From: DATGKG01 sp963783145
Lineage (GTDB): Bacteria > Desulfobacterota > Binatia > Binatales > Binataceae
Reading direction: 5' to 3'
Length of the DNA: 64,000 nucleotides
Assembly: GCA_963783145.1 (NCBI GenBank)
Contig: CAWAMM010000011.1
Span: 62,001-126,000, forward strand
The notes under the pieces were generated by a model. That model had not been told where the DNA came from, did no database searches, and saw nothing but the letters and a program-made list of their open reading frames with translations. Position 1 is the first letter of the stretch; every line of letters starts with the position of its first letter. Positions 41,897 through 51,371 of the stretch are shown here, one piece after another. Made by a program: the position numbers and the translations under genes.

Positions 41897-43054
41897 ATGC
41901 GCCGAGATATTTTCACCCAAGAGCATGAGATGTTCCGGGCCCAGGTCGCCAAGTTCGTCGATAACGAGATCGTGCCCAAAATCGAGCAATGGAATCGCAA
42001 CGGCATGAGCGATCGCGAGAGCTGGCGCAAAATGGGCGCGGCCGGATTTCTCGGCGCCAACGCCCCCGCGGAATATGGCGGCGCGGGTGCGGACTTCGCG
42101 TACGACGCCATCGTCAATGAGGAATTGTGTCGGGTCCGCGCGCACGGCCTGATGATGGGGCTCCATTCGGACATCTGCATGCCCTACATCGCATCATTCG
42201 GAAACGAAGAACAAAAACGTCGCTATCTTCCCGGCGCGATCGCAGGCGAGATCATCCTCGCGATCGGAATGACCGAGCCGGGTACCGGCTCCGACCTCGC
42301 GGCGGTGCAAACCACCGCGCGGCGCGACGGCGACAGCTATGTCATCAACGGGTCGAAGATTTTCATTTCCAATGGCCAGATCGCCAACTTGATAATCGTC
42401 GTCGCGAAGACCGATCCGAAGGCGAACCCGCCACATCGCGGAATCAGCCTCATCCTGGTTGATGGCGACGCTCCCGGTTTCAATCGCGGGCGCAAGCTCG
42501 ACAAGCTCGGCTTCAAGGGGCAGGACACCAGCGAGCTATTCTTCGAGGATTGCCGTGTGCCTGTCACCAATCTCCTCGGGCGCGAGGGCAACGGTTTCAA
42601 AATGCTGATGGAGAAGCTGCAGCAGGAGCGGCTGGTCACCGCGGTCGGAGCGACCGCGAGCACGCGGCGATGCCTCGAGGACACCATCGCATACACCAAG
42701 CAGCGCAAGGCCTTCGGGCAGCCGATCGCGACCTTTCAGAACACCCAATTCAAGCTGGCCGAGATGGCGACCGAGCTCGAAGTCGGCCAGGCCTTCGTCG
42801 ATCGGCTCATCGCGGCGCACATCCGCGGCGACGACGTGGTGACCGAGGTCAGCATGGCGAAGTGGTGGACGACCGAGATGCTCAAGCGCACCGCCAGCCA
42901 ATGCCTCCAGCTCCACGGCGGCTATGGCTTCATGATGGAGTATCCAGTGGCGACCGACTACGCGGACGCGGCGGTGCAATCGATCTATGCGGGTACCAAC
43001 GAAATCATGAAGGTGATCATCGCGAGGAGAATGGGCCTCGATAACCGCGGATGA
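41897..43054 (+). CDS. Acyl-CoA dehydrogenase
   Basis: A 385-residue FAD enzyme of beta-oxidation or branched-chain acyl-CoA catabolism. It has the N-terminal helical domain (EMFRAQVAKFVDNEIVP), the flavin-binding strand domain (AIGMTEPGTGSDLAAVQTTA and the later YVINGSKIFISNGQIANLI), and the C-terminal catalytic segment IYAGTNEIMKVIIARRMGL, with Glu in the usual medium/short-chain position. ATG 41897 has AGGAG six bases upstream. The electron-acceptor ETF genes are not in the window. Confidence 0.94.
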   Translation: MRRDIFTQEHEMFRAQVAKFVDNEIVPKIEQWNRNGMSDRESWRKMGAAGFLGANAPAEYGGAGADFAYDAIVNEELCRVRAHGLMMGLHSDICMPYIASFGNEEQKRRYLPGAIAGEIILAIGMTEPGTGSDLAAVQTTARRDGDSYVINGSKIFISNGQIANLIIVVAKTDPKANPPHRGISLILVDGDAPGFNRGRKLDKLGFKGQDTSELFFEDCRVPVTNLLGREGNGFKMLMEKLQQERLVTAVGATASTRRCLEDTIAYTKQRKAFGQPIATFQNTQFKLAEMATELEVGQAFVDRLIAAHIRGDDVVTEVSMAKWWTTEMLKRTASQCLQLHGGYGFMMEYPVATDYADAAVQSIYAGTNEIMKVIIARRMGLDNRG

Positions 43055-43076
43055 CCGAGGAAACCTTGCTCCTGCG

Positions 43077-43460
43077 TCAGTGGCCGGAGGCGCTCTGGGT
43101 CGGCTTGTGGTTGTACTGGTAGAGAAAGTCTACCAATTCTTCATCCTGTCCTTCGCTGACAGGACATCCGTATGCGGAGCGCATTTTGCGGATTTCGGTT
43201 TTCCACGCCTCCCGCGAAAGCGGCGGTTGGGCATCGATCATGCCGCGCGAATGGCACATCACGCAGTAAGTGCTGGCGGCTCGTGCGCCCGGTTCCTCGC
43301 CCGCGAACTTGCGATTTCCCTGGGGAAGTTCGATTTTTTGCGATTCCAGCAGGATAGGCGGCGGGACGGGGTTTTTATCGGCAGCTTTTGACACGGGGTG
43401 AGCAAGCGACACGAATGCCAACGATGCGACCGTCAAGGTGATGAGTTTCAACTTAAACAT
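43077..43460 (-). CDS. sorB: Monoheme cytochrome c, SorB-like sulfite-dehydrogenase subunit
   Basis: A 127-residue periplasmic c-type cytochrome. A signal peptide (MFKLKLITLTVASLAFVSLAH, cleaved near AAD) precedes a single CVMCH heme motif (residues 66-70). An axial Met is possible in the following KMRSAYGCPVSEG region. It directly follows the molybdopterin sulfite-oxidase-like gene (16-base gap), the arrangement of SorA-SorB. Electrons from sulfite would pass from SorA to this heme. Confidence 0.8.
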   Translation of the reverse strand: MFKLKLITLTVASLAFVSLAHPVSKAADKNPVPPPILLESQKIELPQGNRKFAGEEPGARAASTYCVMCHSRGMIDAQPPLSREAWKTEIRKMRSAYGCPVSEGQDEELVDFLYQYNHKPTQSASGH

Positions 43461-43476
43461 GGTGGCTGGCGCGTCC

Positions 43477-44748
43477 TCAGACCGCCTCGACGCGGACCGC
43501 TTCGACCACCGCGCGCATATATCCGCCGGGATTCCAGTTGGGCTGTATCGGTTGGGCGACCCCCTCGAGATTGAATGCGCGCGACATCAGTACCTTGGCT
43601 CCTGGATGTTTGGGCTGAAAGCGCGCGGTCCATTTCCGGAAGCTGAATTTGCCGTAATCCGGCCCTAGCTTTGCTGGTTGCCAATGCGCTCCGCCGTCCC
43701 ATGAGAACAACACCTTGGCGACCCCGGTATCGCCTCCGAAGGCGATGCCGCTCACTTCGAGTGGAGGATGGAGCTTGGCGCCGTCGCTAACACTCAGGAT
43801 GAACGAGCGCGGTGGCATCCGGTTGATCGGCACCATCTTCGGTTTTTCGCCCGGCTTCATGTTGGCCTCAGGCGTATCCGGGATCAGGTAAGCGGATTTC
43901 ATCCAGAAGTTGTCATCGAGGTGGTCGATCACCTCGATGTCGTTGAGCGTCTTCACCCAGTAGGTGGCAAACCATCCGGGCACTACCAGCCGCAGCGGAA
44001 ATCCATTGAGCATCGGCAGCGGCGCGTCATTCATTCCGTAGGCGACCATCACCTCGCCATCCGTCGCATGTGAGAGATCGAGCGATTTGATGAAATCGGG
44101 AGTTTCCGGTTTCGCACCGGAATCCATTCCATTGCAACGTACCTGAACCGCGCCGGCCTTGACTCCGGCGCGCTTCAATAGATCGCTCAACTTGACGCCG
44201 GTCCACATTGCATTGCCCATCGCGCCGTTGCCCCATTCGCCGCCCGGCACCCTCGGGTTGAAAAAGCCGCGGCTATTGCCCGAGCACTGATTGACCGCCG
44301 CAAGGCGAACCGGTGGGAACTCGCGCTGGAGTTGTTGAAGGGTGAGTTCGAGCGGGCTTTCGACCTCGCCATGGATGAGCAGCCGAAAGCTCGCGACATC
44401 GATTTCGGTCGGGATGGTGCCCAAATGCCAACGCACATAAAACGCGTCATTGGGTGTGAAGACCTCCTTGCCAAAAACGCTCATCGGCGTTTCCAGCAGC
44501 GGCGGCCAACTTCGCTGTAAAATCAGATCACGCTTTTGCGGAAAGCGCGCGAGGCGGCGCGCGCCGTTCTCGAAGGGCAAATCGATTGAGCCGGCCGCCA
44601 ATGCGGGCAGCGCGTCCATCCAACCTGCCGCAGCGCAGCCCGCGCCGAGGATCATGCCGGCTTGAAGAAAACGGCGGCGCGATAGACTTCTTTGCCGATC
44701 CGAACCGGGCACTCTACCTATACTCATCTCCGTCGACCAAGCTTGCAT
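43477..44748 (-). CDS. sorA: Tat-exported molybdopterin oxidoreductase, SorA-like sulfite oxidase
   Basis: A 423-residue sulfite-oxidase-family enzyme. A twin-arginine signal SRRRFLQAGMILGAGCAAAG is followed by the molybdopterin domain with the Mo-coordinating Cys in AVNQCSGNSRGFF (near residue 154) and GVKLSDLLKRAGVKAG. The C-terminal Mo-co dimerisation domain has ISG(V)-like GIAFGGDTGVAKVLFSWDGG and the final FNLEGVAQPIQPNWNPGGYMRAVVE. ATG 44748 is used; an in-frame ATG at 44727 would also keep the Tat signal. Pairing with the cytochrome gene supports sulfite oxidation in the periplasm. Confidence 0.88.
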   Translation of the reverse strand: MQAWSTEMSIGRVPGSDRQRSLSRRRFLQAGMILGAGCAAAGWMDALPALAAGSIDLPFENGARRLARFPQKRDLILQRSWPPLLETPMSVFGKEVFTPNDAFYVRWHLGTIPTEIDVASFRLLIHGEVESPLELTLQQLQREFPPVRLAAVNQCSGNSRGFFNPRVPGGEWGNGAMGNAMWTGVKLSDLLKRAGVKAGAVQVRCNGMDSGAKPETPDFIKSLDLSHATDGEVMVAYGMNDAPLPMLNGFPLRLVVPGWFATYWVKTLNDIEVIDHLDDNFWMKSAYLIPDTPEANMKPGEKPKMVPINRMPPRSFILSVSDGAKLHPPLEVSGIAFGGDTGVAKVLFSWDGGAHWQPAKLGPDYGKFSFRKWTARFQPKHPGAKVLMSRAFNLEGVAQPIQPNWNPGGYMRAVVEAVRVEAV

Positions 44749-44819
44749 TACTCAAACTATGCCTGCTGATGGTCGCGCGCCACATTCGGGCAGTTCCGAA
44801 AATCAAGCCGAGCCGTAGC

Positions 44820-44850
44820 AAAAAAGAAGGGCCGCTTGATGCGGCCCCTT
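44820..44850 (-). terminator. Rho-independent terminator of the zwf-fbp-glk-fba operon
   Basis: On the minus strand GGGCCGC-ATCAA-GCGGCCC is followed by TTCTTTTTT. It lies 24 bases after the aldolase stop and about 70 bases before the sulfite-oxidase start. Confidence 0.9.
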
Positions 44851-44873
44851 CGATGACTCTATGTCGCGTTGGC

Positions 44874-45791
44874 TCAGCTCGCGTATATAGACATGATCTT
44901 GCCGAGGAGCTCGACCGCCTTGTCGTGCGGACGCTGGAAGGAGTTGCGCCCCACGATCGAGCCGAAGCCGCCGCCCTCGTGGATGCCTTTGATCTCGGCC
45001 AGCAACTGCTCATCGCCGACGGTCGCGCCGCCGGAGAAAATCACGATGCGCCGGCCGTTGAATGAGCTCTGCACCACGTGGCTGATGCGCTGCGGGAGCG
45101 TCTCGATGGGTACCTTCGCCGCCAGGTAAGCCTTCTTCGCTTCGGCCAGTTCCAGATGCGCCGAGGGCGCCTTGACCTTGATGATGTTCGCGCCGAGTTG
45201 CGCGGCGATTTGCGCCGCATATGCGACCACGTCAATCGCGGTCTCGCCATCCTTGCTGATGTCGGAGCCGCGCGGGTAAGACCATACCACCACCGCGAGG
45301 CCGTGGGACTTGGCCTCGTCGGCGAGCTCGCGCAGCTGCTCGTACATAATGCGAGAACCCGAAGAGCCCGGATAAATCGTATAGCCGATGGCGGCGCATC
45401 CGAGGCGCAGCGCATCTTTGACGGTTCCGGTCTGCGACGAAACCGGATCCTTTTCATCGTGCAGCACATCATGATTGTTCAGCTTGAGGATGAGCGGTAT
45501 CGCTCCCGCAAACTCGGCCGCGCCGGCCTCGAGAAATCCCAGCGGCGCCGCGTAGGCGTTACATCCCGCATCGAGGGCGAGCTGGAAGTGATAAACCGGA
45601 TCATAGGCGGGCGGGTTGATGGCGAAGCTGCGCCCGGGGCCGTGCTCGAAGCCCTGGTCAACCGGTAGAATGACGAACTTGCCGGTGCCGGCGAGGCGTC
45701 CGGACATCATCATTCGCGCGAGGTTGGTGAGCACGCCGGCGTTTTCGCCCGCATATTTGCCGAGAATTTCTTTGACTCGCTTCGTCATCAT
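44874..45791 (-). CDS. fbaB: Class I fructose-bisphosphate aldolase (DhnA/FbaB type)
   Basis: A 305-residue Schiff-base aldolase of the archaeal/DhnA type. Features are VILPVDQGFEHGPGRSF, the Schiff-base lysine region NIIKVKAPSA, the phosphate-binding RIVIFSGGATVGDEQLL and GGGFGSIVGRNSFQRP. It cleaves fructose-1,6-bisphosphate or condenses triose phosphates. Together with fbp in the same operon this favours a gluconeogenic or sugar-phosphate recycling role. It is the last gene of the operon, followed by a terminator. Confidence 0.94.
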   Translation of the reverse strand: MMTKRVKEILGKYAGENAGVLTNLARMMMSGRLAGTGKFVILPVDQGFEHGPGRSFAINPPAYDPVYHFQLALDAGCNAYAAPLGFLEAGAAEFAGAIPLILKLNNHDVLHDEKDPVSSQTGTVKDALRLGCAAIGYTIYPGSSGSRIMYEQLRELADEAKSHGLAVVVWSYPRGSDISKDGETAIDVVAYAAQIAAQLGANIIKVKAPSAHLELAEAKKAYLAAKVPIETLPQRISHVVQSSFNGRRIVIFSGGATVGDEQLLAEIKGIHEGGGFGSIVGRNSFQRPHDKAVELLGKIMSIYAS

Positions 45792-45846
45792 GATGGAGCT
45801 TCACCTCTTCGAAGAGGTTCCTTTTTACAGCGAAACCGCAGTTGAT

Positions 45847-46836
45847 TCAAAGTACCGAGGTCGCACACCATGCGGCGCCGATGAGACCGGTGGCCTGATT
45901 CAGCGCGACCCGGACTTCGATTTTCGAAAGCATCACTTCGAGGCGGCCTTTTTCGATGAAGGCTCGAGTAAAACGGCTACCGGTTAGCGCGGGAAGAATC
46001 TTCGGCGCGATGCCGCCGCTGACATAGACGCCACCCAGCGCCAGCACCTTGAGCGCAAGATTTCCCGCCTCCGCGCCATAGATGTCGACGAACATCTCCA
46101 ATGCGTGCTCACATTCGGGATCGCGATGCGCAAGGGCAACCTCGCTTACCACCGCGCTGGAATCTTCCTTCTTAAGGCGTGCGGTGAGCCATTCCGGTTC
46201 CGGCGTCTTTCGATGTTCGCGCACAAAGCTGTAGATGTTGAACAGCCCCGGGCCCGAGAGCACGCGCTCGACGCTGACGTGGCCGAGGCGCGCATGCAGG
46301 TAGCGATACAGTTCGATCTGCTCCTCATCGCGAGGCGCGAAGCTGGCGTGGCCGCCCTCGGATGCGACCGCATAGTGGCGGCCGTTCTCCAAGACCAGCG
46401 CCGCTTCACCCAGCCCGGTGCCGGCGGCGATGATTGCGATATTCCCTTGGTTGCGCTGAAACGTGCCGGGCTGAAGCACGGATAATTCGGAATCCGCGAG
46501 ATGGATGACACCATATGCCGCGGCTCCGAGATCGTTGATAAGGCGCACCCGAGTACCGCCCAGCGCGCGGCTCAGGCTGGCTTCGACCATCTTCCAGTGG
46601 ACGTTGGTTGCGCTCGCCTCGCCATTGATGATGGGGCCGGGAACCCCAAAGCACGCGAATGCGAGTGGCTCCTGGTCCCCGCTCATGAAGTGGGTGCAGA
46701 CGTCTTCGAGACTGGCGAAATCGCGCGTGGCGTAGCGATGCTCGCGCAACAATGTCGGCGTGCCATTGTCGACGCGAAACAACCCGAGCTCACATTTGGT
46801 GCCACCGATATCGCCGGCCAGGATTACCGTCGCCAT
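45847..46836 (-). CDS. glk: Glucokinase
   Basis: A 329-residue ATP-dependent glucokinase of the bacterial Glk family. The ATP-binding motif is ILAGDIGGTKCELGLF. The catalytic segment is NDLGAAAYG, the second phosphate loop is AAGTGLGEAAL, and SEGGHASFAPRDEEQIELYRYL is the family signature. GVYVSGGIAPKI and LIGAAWCAT close the fold. ATG 46836 is preferred over an upstream TTG at 46842. It supplies glucose-6-phosphate to Zwf encoded upstream. Confidence 0.95.
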   Translation of the reverse strand: MATVILAGDIGGTKCELGLFRVDNGTPTLLREHRYATRDFASLEDVCTHFMSGDQEPLAFACFGVPGPIINGEASATNVHWKMVEASLSRALGGTRVRLINDLGAAAYGVIHLADSELSVLQPGTFQRNQGNIAIIAAGTGLGEAALVLENGRHYAVASEGGHASFAPRDEEQIELYRYLHARLGHVSVERVLSGPGLFNIYSFVREHRKTPEPEWLTARLKKEDSSAVVSEVALAHRDPECEHALEMFVDIYGAEAGNLALKVLALGGVYVSGGIAPKILPALTGSRFTRAFIEKGRLEVMLSKIEVRVALNQATGLIGAAWCATSVL

Positions 46837-46879
46837 GTGCAAATCTTAGCGCCAACGAAAAGCTATGTCGCAGGGGAAG

Positions 46880-47890
46880 TTAGCCCTCGGGGTGAAAATC
46901 CTCGGCCATCGCGACTTCGGTGGTGCTGCCGATATAAACCGGTTCGCGATCGTGGATGTCCTTCGGAACGACTTCGAGGGTACGCCCTTTGCCATTCGAA
47001 GCGCGGCCGCCGGCCTGTTCGGCAACCATTCCCAAGGGGGCGCATTCGTACATCAAGCGCAGCTTCCCCTTGCTCTGGCCGTTGCCGGTAACCTCACCCG
47101 GATAGAGATAGATTCCGCCGTCGATCAGGCATCGATGGAAGTCCGCGACGAAGGCGCCGCAGTATCGCATCGAGTAGCTGGTGTTTTTGTCCTTGCGGCT
47201 GGTGAGATGGCGCACCAAATTCTGCGCGCCCGGATGCCACTTCGCAAAGTTGCCCTGGTTGCACGAGTAGTAGGGGCCACGGGCCGGCATCTTGAGATTT
47301 TCCTTCCAGAGCACGAATTCGGCCATCTGCGGATCGAAGGTGAACATATCGACGCCCGCGCCCGAGGTATAAATCAGCTGGGTCGCCGGTCCGTACAATA
47401 CGTATCCTGCCGCAACCTGCTGTGAGCCGGGTCCCAGCAAATCCTTCGTGTCAGTGCTATGACGCGGCGCGCGTTTGCGAATCGAAAAGATAGATCCCAG
47501 CGAGCCATTAATATCGGTGTTGGAAGAGCCGTCGAGTGGGTCGACCAGGATCGCATAGCTGGCGCGGTCGCGGCTGTGGCAACTGCGCTCGTAGTGCTTG
47601 GGGGTTTCCATCTCCTCGGAGATCAGGCTGCATACGGGCTCGCAGTGTTCGAACAGGCTCAGGAAAACCTCGTTGGTCCAGTCGTCGAGCTTTTTCTGCT
47701 CCTCGCCGTGGACGTTGGTATCGCCGGAATATCCCAATCCGCCGGTGATCGAGGCGCGCGCGATTTCGCCCGCGATCAGTTTGCCGGCGAGCGCGATGCG
47801 TCCGATCACGAGTGCCAGGTCAGTGGCCGGCATTAGGGTTTTTTTACGAGAGTGTAAATGATCCGCGAGTATCGGCGCCTGATGCCCCAT
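46880..47890 (-). CDS. fbp: Class I fructose-1,6-bisphosphatase
   Basis: A 336-residue metal-dependent phosphatase of gluconeogenesis or the Calvin cycle. The metal site is ILVDPLDGSSNTDINGSLGSIF, and the substrate site has SMRYCGAFVADFHRCLIDGGIYLYPG. The C-terminal YECAPLGMVAEQAGGRASNGKGR is also typical. It lies 32 bases after zwf and 43 before glk in one operon. No phosphoribulokinase or Rubisco is seen in the window. Confidence 0.96.
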   Translation of the reverse strand: MGHQAPILADHLHSRKKTLMPATDLALVIGRIALAGKLIAGEIARASITGGLGYSGDTNVHGEEQKKLDDWTNEVFLSLFEHCEPVCSLISEEMETPKHYERSCHSRDRASYAILVDPLDGSSNTDINGSLGSIFSIRKRAPRHSTDTKDLLGPGSQQVAAGYVLYGPATQLIYTSGAGVDMFTFDPQMAEFVLWKENLKMPARGPYYSCNQGNFAKWHPGAQNLVRHLTSRKDKNTSYSMRYCGAFVADFHRCLIDGGIYLYPGEVTGNGQSKGKLRLMYECAPLGMVAEQAGGRASNGKGRTLEVVPKDIHDREPVYIGSTTEVAMAEDFHPEG

Positions 47891-47922
47891 TTTTCAGTCC
47901 CCGGCGCCACCCGCGCCGTCAT

Positions 47923-49470
47923 TCATAAAGTTCGCCAGCTTCGCTTGTCGGCCGCAACCATCAATGCGGACTCCAAGGGCCCCCACGAGCCTGCGGCGTA
48001 CATTGGGGGTTCTACTGGAGTCTCAGCCCACACGTCTAGTATCGGCTGTATGAATTGCCATGCCGTTTCGACGCTGTCACGCCTCATGAAAAGGGTCTGA
48101 TCGCCGAGCAGAATGTCGCGGAGCAGCGTTTCGTAGGCTTCCGGCGATACGCTCTGCTGGTGGAAATCGACTTTGACCGGAGCCAGACGCAAATCCGCGC
48201 CGGGCATTTTCGAGATGATATTCAGCCCGAGGCCTTCTTCCGGTTGAATCCGGATGCTGAGCAGGTTGGGCGCGAGGGGAGCCCGCGGCGCCGAGTTGAA
48301 CAATATCCGCGGCACCGAATTGAACTGGATCGCGATCTCACTCGCGCGCTTGGGCAGCCGCTTTCCGGTACGCAGATAGAAGGGTACTCCGGCCCAGCGC
48401 CAATTCTCGATAAAACACTTCATCGACACGAAGGTTTCAATATTTGAATCGGGAGCGACGTGCTCTTCCTGCCGATAGCCCTTCACGTGTTGCCCCTGGA
48501 TGAGCCCTTCGGTGTACTGGCCACGGACGACCCATTTGTCGACATCTTCGCGAGTAAATGGTCGCAGGGTGCGGAGCACGTCGAGCTTGGAATCGCGCAC
48601 CGAATTGGCCTCGGTGGTGCGCGGCGGCTCCATCGCGAGCAGCGAGAGTACCTGCAGCAGATGACTCTGCACCATGTCGCGTAGCGCCCCCGCATGCTCG
48701 TAGTAGCCGGCGCGGGTGCCGACGCCCTCGGTCTCGGCGACGGTGATCTGGACGTGGTCGATGAACTTCGCGTTCCACAGCGGCTCGAAAATCGCATTCG
48801 CGAACCGCAGCACCATCAGATTTTCTACCGTTTCTTTGCCGAGATAATGGTCGATGCGAAAGACCTGGTCTTCCTCAAAGTGCTTGGCGAGGCGATCATT
48901 GATGTCCTTCGCGCTCGCATAGTCGTGACCAATCGGCTTTTCTACCACGACCCGGGTAAAGGGCCGCTCGTTGCGCGAAATCATCCCCGCGCTGTTGAGC
49001 CGGGAAGCGCAAGTCTCGATGAAACTGGGAGGGATCGCGAAATAGAAGATGCGGTTGTCGCCGGCGCCGACCTCATTGGCGATTTCTTCCAGACGCTTTC
49101 GGAGCTTGGTGTAATCGGGCGAATCGGTAAAACTCCCGCGCACGAACCGCAGCAGCGGGGCGAACTTGCTCCAGTTCTCGTCGGTGATCTTCTGACGGGA
49201 AAATCTCTCGATGCCGCTGCGCGCGAAATCGCGATACTTCTCGTTGTTGAGATCCTCGATCGAGAAGGCAACGATCGCGAATTTCTGCGGCAACAGCTTA
49301 TCCACCATCAAGTTGTACAGTGCGGGCAGCAGCTTACGATGGCTCAGGTCGCCGGCGCCCCCGAAGATGCATAGAACGCAGGGCGGAAAATTGCGCCGCG
49401 ACCATGGCGCTCCATCGGGTGAGGAGCTGGGGCGAGCTATCTCAAAAGTACTGGTCTGGGTGTCGGACAT
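47923..49470 (-). CDS. zwf: Glucose-6-phosphate dehydrogenase
   Basis: A 515-residue enzyme catalysing the first step of the oxidative pentose-phosphate or Entner-Doudoroff route. The nucleotide motif is IFGGAGDLSHRKLLPALYNL. Active-site segments are VVVEKPIGHDYASAKDIND and RIDHYLGKETVENLMVLRFAN. The usual GASGDL reads GGAGDL here, a minor departure. It is the first gene of the operon zwf-fbp-glk-fba. No 6-phosphogluconolactonase gene is adjacent. Confidence 0.95.
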   Translation of the reverse strand: MSDTQTSTFEIARPSSSPDGAPWSRRNFPPCVLCIFGGAGDLSHRKLLPALYNLMVDKLLPQKFAIVAFSIEDLNNEKYRDFARSGIERFSRQKITDENWSKFAPLLRFVRGSFTDSPDYTKLRKRLEEIANEVGAGDNRIFYFAIPPSFIETCASRLNSAGMISRNERPFTRVVVEKPIGHDYASAKDINDRLAKHFEEDQVFRIDHYLGKETVENLMVLRFANAIFEPLWNAKFIDHVQITVAETEGVGTRAGYYEHAGALRDMVQSHLLQVLSLLAMEPPRTTEANSVRDSKLDVLRTLRPFTREDVDKWVVRGQYTEGLIQGQHVKGYRQEEHVAPDSNIETFVSMKCFIENWRWAGVPFYLRTGKRLPKRASEIAIQFNSVPRILFNSAPRAPLAPNLLSIRIQPEEGLGLNIISKMPGADLRLAPVKVDFHQQSVSPEAYETLLRDILLGDQTLFMRRDSVETAWQFIQPILDVWAETPVEPPMYAAGSWGPLESALMVAADKRSWRTL

Positions 49471-49749
49471 CTCGATTAACCTGATCAGTGGCTAAGTAGA
49501 ATATCGATTATTTGCGATGTGTATAAAGGTGCGGTTTGGGATGGCTGAATTCTTCGCGCACCACGACCGATATCTAATTAGGCTAACCCAACTGCCAACT
49601 CCTCGAAAGCGTTGGCGATCGCGGCCCGGTCATCTATCCAGCCGCCATGAAAAATCCGTAACGCGGTTAAAACAACTTTCGCTAAAACTTCGCTCGCGGT
49701 CGTTTTCCGTACGCCTCATTCGACTTTGAGAAGACAGGAGGGTACCAAC

Positions 49750-50526
49750 GTGAAGTTTATCATAGAGACGCACATTGCCCGCCGAACCGCAGATCAGGAT
49801 GAGCGCTTCCTGGGTTCGCCTGAGCACCTGAGAAGAGTGCGCCACCATCAGCAGGCGCTTGGAGCGGCAGCCGCGCAGCGTGCCTCGTCGCGAGGTCCTG
49901 AGTCGATTCTCGCATCCGTCGGGATGGGGCCGGCCGCGAAAGCATTTTGGATTGGCGATCGCGACGGCGAGGATTTCATCACCGATGGCCCCTTTGCCGA
50001 GACCAAGGAAGTTCTCGCGGGCTTTGACCTGCTGGACTTTCGATCGCTCACCGAGGCGATCGCATTCGCCGAGCGCGAGCAGGTGCGCGACGTCGACCAC
50101 CTGATGGTGGTGCGAGGGCTTCATCGCAGATGGTGGATCAACCACTATCGTAGTGGAACCGCGAATCTATTCATGCTGTCGTTGTTCACTGACAGTCCAA
50201 TGGACTCCGACCAGGTCGCGAGCACCTTCGACCGCGCCGGCGCGGAGTATCTCAATCGTCACATGATCGGCGATCTTGCGACGGCGTGGTGCGGCGGCGT
50301 CATTGCCACGAGTGGGCCAAGCTCGGCCCTGCGCGTGGCAAAAGGAAAAATCGAAGCTGCCGACCTGACGCAGGGACCAGGTGGAATGTCGATGAACGCA
50401 TTTGTGCTGGCCGCCTGCGAGTCGCCGGAAGAGGCTCGCTCATGGGCCACGAAACTTGTCACCCGCCGTGGCGAGGTGATCGAGGTCCGTCCGGTAAATG
50501 GCTTGTGGTGGATCTATCGCGACTGA
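49750..50526 (+). CDS. YCII-related domain protein
   Basis: A 258-residue cytoplasmic protein. The N-terminal half contains the YCII-type segment FITDGPFAETKEVLAGFDLLDFRSLTEAIAFAER. The C-terminal half has a second ferredoxin-like region, with the similar ACESPEEARSWATKLVTRRGEVIEVRPVNGLW. It may therefore be a fused pair of YCII/dimeric alpha-beta barrel domains. The start is GTG 49750, because AGGAGGG (49736-49742) lies seven bases upstream. Function is unknown. It is divergent from zwf. Confidence 0.8.
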   Translation: MKFIIETHIARRTADQDERFLGSPEHLRRVRHHQQALGAAAAQRASSRGPESILASVGMGPAAKAFWIGDRDGEDFITDGPFAETKEVLAGFDLLDFRSLTEAIAFAEREQVRDVDHLMVVRGLHRRWWINHYRSGTANLFMLSLFTDSPMDSDQVASTFDRAGAEYLNRHMIGDLATAWCGGVIATSGPSSALRVAKGKIEAADLTQGPGGMSMNAFVLAACESPEEARSWATKLVTRRGEVIEVRPVNGLWWIYRD

Positions 50527-50551
50527 CGATCAGGGCTCTGAGCAAAAAACG

Positions 50552-51313
50552 TCAGTGCACTGTCATTGGATCGCCTTGAACCAGCGCGAGGAAGTCATCC
50601 CGCTGAAAGATTCCCGCGACCGCTCTAGTCATCGCGACCGATAGCACCTGCCCCGGATCATCGTAAATCCCGGCTTCGTCATCAGGACCGAGGCCGAAGC
50701 TTCCAATCGGAGGATCGAAATACGACTGCTGGCTGGAGCCCTGCCAGAATGCAACCTTGAATGGTGGTTTATACACGGTTACATCCAGCGTTACCTCGGC
50801 CACCGTGCTCCAGGTCGGGCCAAAACGACCGTCGGGGCCGCGATGCTTTTTGACCCAGCATTTGCTGATTTTGGTCGCGAGGACGTAGTCCGCATTTGGC
50901 TTGGTTTCGCCGGAATAGACGCTTTGATTTTCCGAAGATGAATGAAAGCCAGCTTCCTCGGCTGAGCGCGCGATCGCGCCCTGGAGGATGGGGCCGAGCG
51001 GCTGACTATAGAGTCGCTGGATGATGTTTTCGGATTGATCGGTGACGATGCCAATCGCAGGTTGCCCATCCGATGGCGCCGCGTTGGGACCGTTGAGGTC
51101 GCGCGCATCCGTCGGCAACAGAACCACGAGCGCTCGATGGGGGTAGGAATTCTGATAGCCCTTAACCTGGTAGGGATAGTACTCAACGGTTTCAACCGAA
51201 GTCGGCGTCGAAGGTTGATTCGAGCCTCCGACCCCCACTGCCGCGCATCCGGTGACGGCTAGCGCCAGCAACCCGAGTATGGCGCGCCGCCATCGCGGCT
51301 TTGGACTCAGCAC
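50552..51313 (-). CDS. Lipoprotein of unknown function, last gene of the phospho-signalling island
   Basis: A 253-residue lipoprotein. After the basic PKPRWRR comes the hydrophobic ILGLLALAVTG and the lipobox LAVTGC, so it is lipid-anchored in the envelope. The mature part has VEYYPYQVKGYQN, an ALVVLLPTDARDLNG strand and ADYVLATKISKCWVKK, a beta-rich layout I cannot assign. The start is set at GTG 51313, with AAGGGG close upstream; the frame is open to 51466 but that extension precedes the signal sequence. It lies 58 bases after the membrane FHA gene. Confidence 0.75.
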   Translation of the reverse strand: MLSPKPRWRRAILGLLALAVTGCAAVGVGGSNQPSTPTSVETVEYYPYQVKGYQNSYPHRALVVLLPTDARDLNGPNAAPSDGQPAIGIVTDQSENIIQRLYSQPLGPILQGAIARSAEEAGFHSSSENQSVYSGETKPNADYVLATKISKCWVKKHRGPDGRFGPTWSTVAEVTLDVTVYKPPFKVAFWQGSSQQSYFDPPIGSFGLGPDDEAGIYDDPGQVLSVAMTRAVAGIFQRDDFLALVQGDPMTVH

Positions 51314-51371
51314 ATAAGCCCCTTCGATACCGATGCGAAAGTCGCCATTTCCAGGATCAATCCTTCGATGT

